Of a stretch of 64,000 bases of DNA, positions 56,747-64,000 are shown piece after piece. The DNA is taken from assembly GCA_021299735.1 (NCBI GenBank), contig JAJTEM010000014.1, forward strand, positions 1 to 64,000, given 5' to 3'. The position numbers and the translations under genes are program-made. The first letter of the stretch is position 1. Each line of letters starts with the position of its first letter. The stretch comes from Burkholderiales bacterium. Lineage in GTDB: Bacteria > Pseudomonadota > Gammaproteobacteria > Burkholderiales > Burkholderiaceae_B. The notes under the pieces are model-generated. The model did no database searches. It had not been told where the DNA came from and worked only from the letters and a program-made list of their open reading frames with translations.

Positions 56747-56911
56747 TCAGATTTGAGTCATCTCAAAATCTTCTTTGCGAGCCCCGCATTCCGGGCAAAC
56801 CCAGTTGGGAGGAACATCTTCCCATTTGGTGCCGGGTGCAATACCGTCTTCGGGCACGCCAACAGCTTCATCGTATACCCAACCGCAAATCAAACAAATC
56901 CATGTGTTCAT
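56747..56911 (-). CDS. rubredoxin
   Basis: A 54-residue single-iron electron carrier, too short for routine ORF lists. Translation from ATG 56911 gives [18 protein letters not shown], with CxxC pairs CLIC and CPEC and the conserved GxKWEDVP-type stretch. It ends [16 protein letters not shown] lies about 9 nt upstream. Rubredoxins pass electrons to oxygenases or in oxidative-stress reduction; no partner oxygenase is adjacent here. Divergent from thiD, a common arrangement in Burkholderiales. Confidence 0.95.
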   Translation of the reverse strand: MNTWICLICGWVYDEAVGVPEDGIAPGTKWEDVPPNWVCPECGARKEDFEMTQI

Positions 56912-57004
56912 TCTGAGCTACTTCCAGAAAAAAAATTGCAACGGGTGGATAATACTGAGTTTGGCAGCCGACTACAAAGGTTGTTGGTTTTTTTTGGGTT
57001 TTGA

Positions 57005-57832
57005 ATGACATTGACCGTACCTTTGGTGCTGACCTTTTCAGCATCAGACCCCACCGCTGGCGCAGGTTTACAAGCTGATGCCTTGACTGTTTCTGCGCTT
57101 GGTGCTCACCCATTGACTATTCTCACCGGGCTGACTGCCCAGAACACGGTTGGGGTGGCGCGCTTCGAGGCGTGTTCCCTGGACTGGATTGAGGATCAAT
57201 TAAAAACCTTGCTCGATGATGGCATTGCACCATGCGCCATTAAAACCGGTGTGTTGGGCAGTGCTGTCGCGGTGGCTGCTGTGCTAAAAGCAAAAGCCCT
57301 GTGGCCCTCCGTGCCGCTGGTGGTTGACCCAGTTCGGGCCTCCGGCCGGGGCGATGCATTTGGCGGGCAAGCTTTGTTTGACAGCTACAGAAACGAGCTT
57401 TTCCCGGTTGTTGATTTGTTAACGCCCAACTGGCCCGAGGCACAGGCTTTTACCGGTGCAAACAGCGTGGATGAAGCGGGTGAGCGCTTGTTGCAAATGG
57501 GTTGTAAGGCCGTGTTGCTGAAGGGTGAACACCTGGAATCAGGTGATGTTGTGAATCGTTTGTATGTGGCGGGGCACAGGGTTGTGGAATTTCCGTGTGA
57601 GCGTTTGCCGGGGCAATTCCACGGTTCTGGCTGTACGCTGGCAAGTGCCTGTGCAGTTGGCCTGGGGCAAGGCTTGAGTGTGCAGGATGCAGTTGAGTTG
57701 GCACTGGAGTACACATGGCAAGCCCTGAGTTGCGCTTTCGTTGCGGGAAAAGGGCAGTTAATTCCCGACCGTATGCACTTGATGCAGCATCTGGAAGATG
57801 ATGAGAATGAGGGCTATGACAACCCGAACTAA
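57005..57832 (+). CDS. thiD: hydroxymethylpyrimidine/phosphomethylpyrimidine kinase
   Basis: Phosphorylates HMP and HMP-P for thiamine assembly. The 275 residues contain TFSASDPTAGAGLQADALT, VDPVRASGRGDAF, LTPNWPEAQAFTG, VLLKGEHL and FHGSGCTLASACA, the PfkB-type anion hole. If thiC is really inactive, this kinase would let the cell use salvaged HMP. Its 3' end overlaps thiE. Confidence 0.94.
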   Translation: MTLTVPLVLTFSASDPTAGAGLQADALTVSALGAHPLTILTGLTAQNTVGVARFEACSLDWIEDQLKTLLDDGIAPCAIKTGVLGSAVAVAAVLKAKALWPSVPLVVDPVRASGRGDAFGGQALFDSYRNELFPVVDLLTPNWPEAQAFTGANSVDEAGERLLQMGCKAVLLKGEHLESGDVVNRLYVAGHRVVEFPCERLPGQFHGSGCTLASACAVGLGQGLSVQDAVELALEYTWQALSCAFVAGKGQLIPDRMHLMQHLEDDENEGYDNPN

Positions 57833-58514
57833 CAATCAACAGAGCAATTCATTGAGAGGACAACTCATTCGAGGTGTTTACGCCATTACGCCTGAACGTT
57901 CTGCCATATGGACACCCGACGCGATTGTCGATTGTGTTGCAGCGGCGTTGGAAGGTGGCGTGCGTTTGTTTCAGTGCCGGCAAAAAAATTGGGAGCAAAC
58001 TGAGTTGCTCGAGTTTGTGGGCGAACTGAATGCTTTGTGCCAGAAATACGATGCAGCCCTGATTTTGAATGATGTGCCTTCGGCTGAGTTTTCAAAATTT
58101 GAAGGTGGAGCTGTGGTGGGGGTGCATTTGGGCAAAACCGATGAGGCGATTAACATGGCTCGAAGCCGCTTGGGAGGCCAAAGGGTGGTGGGTGCCTCTT
58201 GCTACAATCAGTTTGAGTTGGCTGAGCAAGCGGTACAACATGGCGCCAGTTATGTGGCTTTTGGCGCCATGTACCCAAGTGGTACAAAACCCAAGGCGGT
58301 GCGCGCTGAACTTGAATTGTTCAGCAGGGCCCGTGCCTTGGGTGTGCCTGCGGTGGCCATTGGTGGAATAACGCTAGAGCGGGTGCCTGAATTAATGAAC
58401 GCTGGTGCACACGCTGTAGCGGTGGTGAATGGTTTATTTGGAATGGAACCCGACGCAGCGCAGGTTTGCAGTGTGGCGCAGCAGTGGGTCGATGTAGTGA
58501 ATGAATGCACTTAA
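57816..58514 (+). CDS. thiE: thiamine-phosphate synthase
   Basis: Joins HMP-PP and thiazole phosphate. About 232 residues from ATG 57816 (GAGG just upstream), overlapping thiD by 17 nt. RGVYAITPE, GGVRLFQCRQKNW, LILNDVP, GVHLGKTDEA, GASCYNQFELAEQA, FGAMYPSGTKP and AIGGITLERVPELMNAGAHAVAVVNGLF follow the family pattern. The usual RxK of the active site appears as CRQK. Confidence 0.93.
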   Translation: MTTRTNNQQSNSLRGQLIRGVYAITPERSAIWTPDAIVDCVAAALEGGVRLFQCRQKNWEQTELLEFVGELNALCQKYDAALILNDVPSAEFSKFEGGAVVGVHLGKTDEAINMARSRLGGQRVVGASCYNQFELAEQAVQHGASYVAFGAMYPSGTKPKAVRAELELFSRARALGVPAVAIGGITLERVPELMNAGAHAVAVVNGLFGMEPDAAQVCSVAQQWVDVVNECT

Positions 58515-58532
58515 ATAAGCGGAGTCTTGAGA

Positions 58533-59828
58533 ATGAGCGGTAAAGAAGTGAGCCAGAACGAAGTGTTGTTTGAACGGGCGCAAAAAACGATTCCCGGAGG
58601 CGTGAATTCGCCTGTGAGGGCATTTCGTTCCGTAGGCGGTACTCCGCGTTTTTTCAAGCGTGCCAACGGCCCTTATGTGTGGGACGCGGATGACAAGCGC
58701 TACATTGATTACATCGGTTCTTGGGGCCCTGCGGTATTGGGCCATGCGCACCCGGAGGTAATCAAAGCCGTACAGGAAGCCGCCGTGGGTGGTTTGAGTT
58801 TTGGTGCGCCCACCGAGGGCGAAATTGTGATGGCTGAAACACTGTGTGAAATGCTGCCTTCGCTGGAGCAAGTGCGGCTGGTGAGTTCCGGAACCGAGGC
58901 CACCATGAGCGCGATTCGTCTGGCCCGTGGTTTTACCGGACGCGACACCATTGTGAAATTCGAGGGTTGTTACCATGGCCATGCAGACAGCCTGTTGGTG
59001 AAAGCAGGTTCTGGTTTGCTGACGTTTGGCAACCCCACTTCAGCCGGTGTACCAGAAGACTTCGCCAAACACACCCGTGTGCTGGACTACAACAATGTTC
59101 AGCAATTACACGAGTTGTTCAAAGCCAGTGGCAGCAGTATTGCCTGCGTGATCGTAGAGCCGGTTGCTGGCAATATGAATTTGATCAAACCCACACATGA
59201 ATTTTTGAACACGCTGCGCGAGCTATGTACCCAGTACGGCGCGGTGTTGATTTTTGATGAGGTGATGACAGGTTTCCGCGTGGGGCCACAAGGCGTGCAA
59301 GGTGTGTATGGCATTACACCCGATTTGACCACACTTGGTAAAATTATTGGTGGTGGCATGCCCATGGGTGCATTTGGTGGCCGCAAAGACATTATGGCCT
59401 GCATTGCGCCGCTTGGCCCTGTATACCAGGCAGGCACATTGAGTGGCAACCCGGTTGCAGTGGCCGCAGGGCTGACCACCATGTGTTTGCTAAAGCAACA
59501 GGGATTTTATGAAAAGCTGGAAACCCAAACCCGCAAATTGGTGCAGGCATTTAACCAGATGGCGCACGCGCACGGTGAAACCTTTTGTGCCGACAGCATT
59601 GGCGGTATGTTCGGTATTTACTTCAGCGAGAAAGTACCCACTAGTTTTGCGGAAGTAAGCGCATCAAACCGCGATCGTTTCAATAAATTTTTCCACGCCA
59701 TGCTTGATGCAGGCGTTTACCTCGCCCCCTCGGCTTATGAAGCGGGGTTTGTTTCTGTTACTCATGATGACGCCGTGATTGAAGCCACCAGGGTAGCAAT
59801 TGACACGGCGTTTTCTGCAATTAAGTAA
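58533..59828 (+). CDS. hemL: glutamate-1-semialdehyde 2,1-aminomutase
   Basis: PLP-dependent aminomutase that makes 5-aminolevulinate for heme. About 431 residues from ATG 58533 (GGAG upstream). [84 protein letters not shown] and the PLP lysine in [16 protein letters not shown] (near 270) are all present. The thiD-thiE-hemL order is frequent in betaproteobacteria. Confidence 0.97.
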   Translation: MSGKEVSQNEVLFERAQKTIPGGVNSPVRAFRSVGGTPRFFKRANGPYVWDADDKRYIDYIGSWGPAVLGHAHPEVIKAVQEAAVGGLSFGAPTEGEIVMAETLCEMLPSLEQVRLVSSGTEATMSAIRLARGFTGRDTIVKFEGCYHGHADSLLVKAGSGLLTFGNPTSAGVPEDFAKHTRVLDYNNVQQLHELFKASGSSIACVIVEPVAGNMNLIKPTHEFLNTLRELCTQYGAVLIFDEVMTGFRVGPQGVQGVYGITPDLTTLGKIIGGGMPMGAFGGRKDIMACIAPLGPVYQAGTLSGNPVAVAAGLTTMCLLKQQGFYEKLETQTRKLVQAFNQMAHAHGETFCADSIGGMFGIYFSEKVPTSFAEVSASNRDRFNKFFHAMLDAGVYLAPSAYEAGFVSVTHDDAVIEATRVAIDTAFSAIK

Positions 59829-59858
59829 GTGGCATGTTGCGCAGCGGCAAGGCCTTGT

Positions 59859-61856
59859 TTAAAACACCGCCTTGTAAGCCGCGCTCAGGCTTAAACCTTT
59901 AACCCCGGATTGCCCAAGGGTGCTGGACAGTGTGATGTTAAACACACCAGCCCCTACCTCTTTGGCGGTGCCCACTGAAAGCAATTGAAAGTCACCGTCT
60001 GGCCGCGGCGCCAGAATGGTGGCCAAGGTGTTTTGGTTTGGGCCCATGCGAATTTGCAAGTCGTTGTTGTTTTGATCAGACTCAATTGAATAGCGCAGCA
60101 GTGGGCGCCAGCCACCCTTGGTGCTCGGCGCTTTGGTGACTAAAAATCCAAGGCTGATTCGTTCAGCTTTGTACTGCGTGTCGCCAAAACTCAAACTGGC
60201 TGCACCGCTGGATTCGTCGTAGCCTTGTAGTTCAATTTTTTCAACTGTGTAGGCCAGTTGTGGGTTCAATGTCCAGCCCTGCGCGAAGTTGTGAATGCTG
60301 CCCAACCCGACGCGGGCGGAAGAAAAATCGCCTTCGGTGTTGGCGGTGTAGCGCTCAAGTGAAGGGCCTAGCGTGAACTGGCGTGTGATGTCATAGTCAA
60401 TTTTACCCAGGGCCAGCGCGGCGTTCAGGTAAAAAGTTTTAGACAGTGCAATGGTACTGAACACGGTGCCCAACACAATGTCGTTGTCGAAGCCGCCACC
60501 ATTGTTGGCGATGTCGGTTTGTGCTTTGTCGATGCTTATTCCAAAACCGAGCAGTGCATTGCGGGCAATCATGCGGTCCCCGCCAAATTTCACAATTTGT
60601 GTATCAGCATCAAGGCCTGCCTGCACTTGTTGCGCGTCAAGCTCGAACTGCCCAATCTCAACACCGCCGTACCATTCCGTGTCGCCTACAGGGCGCAGGG
60701 TGGCTTTGCCTGTTGAGTCCTCACGCACCAAGGCAAGCGCGGTGAGCCTGTTTTCCAAACCCAGCGCATGTTGGCGAATTGGGGTGAGTGGCGCCACGGC
60801 CAGCACACCATTCAAGCTTGCGGCTTGTAGGCCAGCAAAACCTGCTTCGCCAAACAGGCGTTGTGCAGCAGCCGTGGGGTGCACCCCATCGGCAAAAATT
60901 CGTTGTTCGCTGTCAGCGGCGGCATTCACACCCTGAATACAGGTAAGGCTGGTATTGAAAAACGTGTTGGGGTCGTTGCCGCCATTGTTACCGCATGCCG
61001 GTTGCAAAGGGGTTGCCGAGGTGAAGCCATAGCGCGCCGGGTTTGCGATCACGGCATTGAGCAAACGGTTTGAATCAACAATTACTGCGCCTTTGCTGGC
61101 CGCAGCGGAAGTAAGCGTGTTGTTGAAGCTGGCGGACAAGGCGTTGAGCAATGCGATTGAACCGGGTGCTGCGGTGCCGCTGACTGAGCCATCTTCAATA
61201 ATTTGCGCTTGTGGCGTTGCACCCAGGTTTGGAACGGTGACCACCACAATGTTCTGCGCGCCTGCAGCTTTCAGGCGATCTATTTGTGCAAGTAATTCAG
61301 TTGCTGCAATCGACATTTCAGCCAAAGCTGTTGCTGGTGTGATTGCACCCGCAGCAACAGTGGCGAATTGAATAAAGCCGTCATTCGAGCCAGCCCACAG
61401 CGCGACAAGATCGTTGCGGTTAAACCTTGGGGTGTCTGCCAACAGGCGATCTACCTGTTGAGTAACGGGAATTGTTGTTATGCCGATCCCCGGGTTATTG
61501 CTAACGCCTGCCGGGTTTGAAACGCGTGAACCGCCCTGCGCGTAATTGCCACCGTTGATGGTGTTGCTAACGCCATTGATTACATCCACATCAAGCGGGA
61601 TTCCCAGCTTGTTCGCCACCACATTGGCCCAAATTTGTGCGGTGGGTGAGTTGGTGGTGAACTTCATCCGATCAGGAATAGCGCCAGCGGGAACCCCCGC
61701 ACCGAGCAAACCTTGTGTGGCTGTGCCCGTGTAAGTGCCGCCATCACTTAAGCTGTCGCCGAGTACAAACAAGCGGTTGATACGGAATTCGTCCGCACTG
61801 GCTTGAAGGCTGCAAATGGCCAATGAGATGGCCAAGGCAAGTTTGATTTTTTTCAT
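59859..61856 (-). CDS. autotransporter GDSL esterase
   Basis: A 665-residue surface esterase of the EstA/EstP type from ATG 61856 (GGAG 6 nt upstream; signal MKKIKLALAISLAICSLQASA). The passenger has the GDSL block I VLGDSLSDGGTYTG and block V DGVHPTAAAQ. Block III-like WAGSNDGF (Asn) is also readable, giving the Ser-Asp-His set. The C-terminal autotransporter beta barrel (about 390-665) ends YKAVF with the required terminal Phe. It probably cleaves short-chain or lipid esters on the cell surface. Confidence 0.92.
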   Translation of the reverse strand: MKKIKLALAISLAICSLQASADEFRINRLFVLGDSLSDGGTYTGTATQGLLGAGVPAGAIPDRMKFTTNSPTAQIWANVVANKLGIPLDVDVINGVSNTINGGNYAQGGSRVSNPAGVSNNPGIGITTIPVTQQVDRLLADTPRFNRNDLVALWAGSNDGFIQFATVAAGAITPATALAEMSIAATELLAQIDRLKAAGAQNIVVVTVPNLGATPQAQIIEDGSVSGTAAPGSIALLNALSASFNNTLTSAAASKGAVIVDSNRLLNAVIANPARYGFTSATPLQPACGNNGGNDPNTFFNTSLTCIQGVNAAADSEQRIFADGVHPTAAAQRLFGEAGFAGLQAASLNGVLAVAPLTPIRQHALGLENRLTALALVREDSTGKATLRPVGDTEWYGGVEIGQFELDAQQVQAGLDADTQIVKFGGDRMIARNALLGFGISIDKAQTDIANNGGGFDNDIVLGTVFSTIALSKTFYLNAALALGKIDYDITRQFTLGPSLERYTANTEGDFSSARVGLGSIHNFAQGWTLNPQLAYTVEKIELQGYDESSGAASLSFGDTQYKAERISLGFLVTKAPSTKGGWRPLLRYSIESDQNNNDLQIRMGPNQNTLATILAPRPDGDFQLLSVGTAKEVGAGVFNITLSSTLGQSGVKGLSLSAAYKAVF

Positions 61857-61950
61857 GATGACTCCGGGGATTGTGCGTATTGTGATTACGTCATTGCACA
61901 AAGAATAAATTGTTGAAATAATTTATTCCAGTCCCTGTTTCGCTATGGAA

Positions 61951-63129
61951 CTATCTTGGCGGACCTTCAAAAACCGGTTCATAGTGTTTGTCTTCGAGAA
62001 ATAGACGTACGGTATGTTGTGGCTGTGCGCTTTGACCGGAAAACGTATTGTGCTGTTCCGTTACATCGGCGGAGACGTCCCGTCGATGAACAACCACTTT
62101 CAAGTCGGAAAATGCATCTGCGATCAGTTTTGGCATGGCGTCGGCTGTGACGCCGCCAAATTGTTGGGGTGTTGCAACTCGAATAACATGTGCCTTTTGG
62201 TTCGCGTCGAGCACTTCAAATTCTTTGACGCGTTGCTCGCTGCCTAACAAGGAGACAAGATCTTGTTTTGAGAATGAGGGCAGTTCCGCTCCCTCCCCGT
62301 TTTCGTCTGGAATGTCTCCAAACGCTGTCAACACTTTCAGATGCTCGGAATTGATAACACGCAAGTTGAACAGTTGGAAATCGCTTACTAGTTGTGCAGC
62401 CACGTGTTTTCTAACTGAATTTGGGTTTAGTGTCTCGACGGGCACGCCCATCGCCTTCGCGACTGAAGGACCAGCCAGTTGTATTAATGAGTGGAACAGG
62501 CAGTCTCCGTCGGCAGGTGCCGTGCCACGATGCAGATTTGGAAACCCAGGCACTTTCGAGTCCACATTCTTGCTGAAGTTGGATGCATCGCTTTGAGGTG
62601 GGCTCGCTCGATTGATTTTTACATCGCTTAATCCCCTGATGATTGCCGCGTCAATGCTGCTCTTGCTGCTTATCGGTAACTGGTGTGCTGGTTGCTTTAA
62701 GCGATTGGACAAGTTTGAGAAGCGTTGTGTTGGTTGTTGGTTCTCTGTCAGTAATGCCTTTCGAGTATTTTGATGCGCTTGGGGAGGGCGGTAGTTCTGT
62801 TTTGCCTGTGGTTGAGTAGCTTGCGAGCTACTGAAGCTGGGCGGATATACAAAAGCTTTTCGATTGGATTGGATATTATTCGGTGTTGCTGAGGTAGGTG
62901 GGCCCGGTTTTTGGTGTAAATGATTGATCAGCAGGTCCTTTTGCAGGCCAGTCGCTACAAGTGCTGCAGCACGTCGCAAAGGAGGTAGGTCTAGAGAGTT
63001 ATTGTTTTGGCCCCCCCGAATTTTACCCACACCACTTAGCGACCCTGATTGCACATTTTGCAGGTCCGTTGTGTTGGTATTCTGAAGGTTGTGATTACCT
63101 GAGAATTGGTTTGGGCGTATTGGATTCAT
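61951..63129 (-). CDS. OTU-like cysteine protease, candidate secreted effector
   Basis: A 392-residue protein. Residues 1-190 are disordered and rich in Gln/Asn/Pro/Ser with no signal peptide, as in many type III or type IV substrates. The C-terminal domain has the OTU motif PADGDCLFHSLIQ (Asp207, Gly208, Asp209 and catalytic Cys210). Near the end, RLFLEDKHYEPV supplies the catalytic His382 followed by an aromatic, as in the OTU fold. Such enzymes usually cut ubiquitin chains, which bacteria lack, so the target is probably a eukaryotic host. Start ATG 63129 lies 13 bp after the upstream gene's stop, so the two form an operon. Confidence 0.8.
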   Translation of the reverse strand: MNPIRPNQFSGNHNLQNTNTTDLQNVQSGSLSGVGKIRGGQNNNSLDLPPLRRAAALVATGLQKDLLINHLHQKPGPPTSATPNNIQSNRKAFVYPPSFSSSQATQPQAKQNYRPPQAHQNTRKALLTENQQPTQRFSNLSNRLKQPAHQLPISSKSSIDAAIIRGLSDVKINRASPPQSDASNFSKNVDSKVPGFPNLHRGTAPADGDCLFHSLIQLAGPSVAKAMGVPVETLNPNSVRKHVAAQLVSDFQLFNLRVINSEHLKVLTAFGDIPDENGEGAELPSFSKQDLVSLLGSEQRVKEFEVLDANQKAHVIRVATPQQFGGVTADAMPKLIADAFSDLKVVVHRRDVSADVTEQHNTFSGQSAQPQHTVRLFLEDKHYEPVFEGPPR

Positions 63130-63142
63130 TCTTGGCTAACCG

Positions 63143-64000
63143 TTACAGTTCTTTTCTGGCTGTATCGTACAAACGCTCAATTTGATAATTAACAACGGTT
63201 TGTTTGCCGCCATCACGTCGGTAAACTACCCCATTCAGTCTTACTGTGTAGTCAAAGAATGTACTGAAAAAATCTTTCGCGCAGTTGGTGTCCACGATAT
63301 ATTCCAGGCCACCATTCTGGTTAAGAGTTTCCAGCCACACATGGGCGCCGGGGTTGCTGGTGTTCTTAAACACAGTTCCAGATCCCACTCTGGAGGGAAT
63401 ACCGAATTCCGCAAATACAGCCGATGCTATGATGCTCAATTCTCGGCAAACAGCCGCCTGCTGGTCCATCACCTTAGACATTCCAACTGGGGAATTCTTC
63501 AGTCTTGTGGTTTCTTGCTTAATGATTTGATTTCGTAGCGTGCCGTATTCCGATTTGTTTTTGTCTTCTACTGCCGTGGCGATATTGATCCAGGCCTTGA
63601 AGATTTGTTGTTTTTGACTGTTGTTTAGTTGCTGGCTGGGTATTGAAGGGATTCCTGTTTCATCACTGATCATATTGATGAATCCGGCAATCCAGTGTTT
63701 TTGTCCCTCAGATTCAGGATTGACAAGAATCTGGTCTCCACCCCTTGCGATGTATGTAGTAAACGTTCTTGTCACAACTGGTTCAAGTTGATCGTGCAAG
63801 TCACATATGCTTTTAACCTGTGACAGAAGGCTCTGTCTGGCCTCTACTGAATTTTCCGTCAAGTAGCGAATCATTCCCAGTAATGTGCGTACTTGTTGAG
63901 GGCTTGGACGTGTTGATGGCTGGTGAACCTGGCCCAAGGGTACAAGGGCCTCAACTAGCGGGGCCAGTGATGGGTTATTGGCCAGGTAAGAACCCAATTC
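63143..64000 (-). CDS. transglutaminase-like/papain-fold protein (5' end off window)
   Basis: At least 286 codons are visible; the frame remains open at the window edge and the first Met-like codon inside is only a TTG, so the true start is outside. A papain/transglutaminase-type triad is readable as AAVCRELSIIASAVFAEFGIP (Cys), NPGAHVWLETL (His) and LEYIVDTN (Asp). This arrangement resembles the EDR1/transglutaminase-like domain. The N-terminal visible part is helical. Co-transcribed with the downstream OTU gene. Whether it acts as a protease, deamidase or cross-linker cannot be told. Confidence 0.65.
   Translation of the reverse strand, partial: ELGSYLANNPSLAPLVEALVPLGQVHQPSTRPSPQQVRTLLGMIRYLTENSVEARQSLLSQVKSICDLHDQLEPVVTRTFTTYIARGGDQILVNPESEGQKHWIAGFINMISDETGIPSIPSQQLNNSQKQQIFKAWINIATAVEDKNKSEYGTLRNQIIKQETTRLKNSPVGMSKVMDQQAAVCRELSIIASAVFAEFGIPSRVGSGTVFKNTSNPGAHVWLETLNQNGGLEYIVDTNCAKDFFSTFFDYTVRLNGVVYRRDGGKQTVVNYQIERLYDTARKEL

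Overview
The window reads as a chromosomal segment of a betaproteobacterium, most likely order Burkholderiales. The evidence is the porin type, the yebC-purD-hemF-nadD-rsfS-rlmH-maf-rng gene order, the Gcr-type membrane protein and the moderate GC content. A Limnobacter-like genus is only a guess. No rRNA, tRNA or CRISPR array was seen. Coding density is high and most genes are housekeeping.

Layout. 1-115: start of an IS3-family transposase on the minus strand, cut by the window edge. 278-3808: dnaE. 3897-11719 (minus): an accessory locus made of a HlyD-type adaptor, a peptidase-containing (C39) ABC exporter, a TolC-like outer-membrane protein, a small secreted peptide with a double-glycine leader, and a large fused enzyme (MidA-like methyltransferase, helical-repeat middle, PhyH-like dioxygenase). 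This looks like an undescribed modified-peptide (RiPP-like) export system and is the main discovery candidate. 11940-18972: envelope genes (msbA, a membrane acyltransferase with an SGNH domain, a waaQ-like heptosyltransferase, a GT4 glycosyltransferase and a degenerate GT9-like protein). 19265-20938: a major porin and a small exported protein.

21134-33647 (minus): a long collinear run, yebC-purD-hemF-nadD-rsfS-rlmH-maf-rng followed without a real gap by a biotin set bioF-(bioH-like)-bioC-bioD-bioA-bioB. 33790-39784 (plus): mscL, a tandem glycine riboswitch in front of a dadA-like flavoenzyme, glnS and a Gcr-type membrane protein. 39822-44046: a PduO-type cobalamin adenosyltransferase, then a TPP riboswitch and thiC. 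thiC is broken here by an apparently clean 89-bp internal deletion with frameshift. A CNNM/CorC-type transporter follows.

44126-46330 (minus): a small operon resembling the holdfast-anchor genes hfaD-like, hfaA and hfaB. 46540-50343: nadA-nadC and convergent nadB, which together make the aspartate-to-NaMN route (nadD lies at 30037). 50449-56911: a GGDEF/EAL protein, trmB, thiG, thiS, an ArsS-like radical SAM enzyme, a chemoreceptor-like coiled-coil membrane protein and a rubredoxin too short for ordinary ORF lists. 57005-59828: thiD, thiE and hemL. 59859-64000 (minus): an autotransporter GDSL esterase and, running off the window, two eukaryote-like hydrolases, an OTU-type cysteine protease and a transglutaminase-fold protein. 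These two look like a secreted effector pair.

The thiamine genes are scattered (thiC, thiS-thiG, thiD-thiE), and only thiC carries a visible TPP riboswitch. All functional calls come from reading motifs and gene order; no database search was run.
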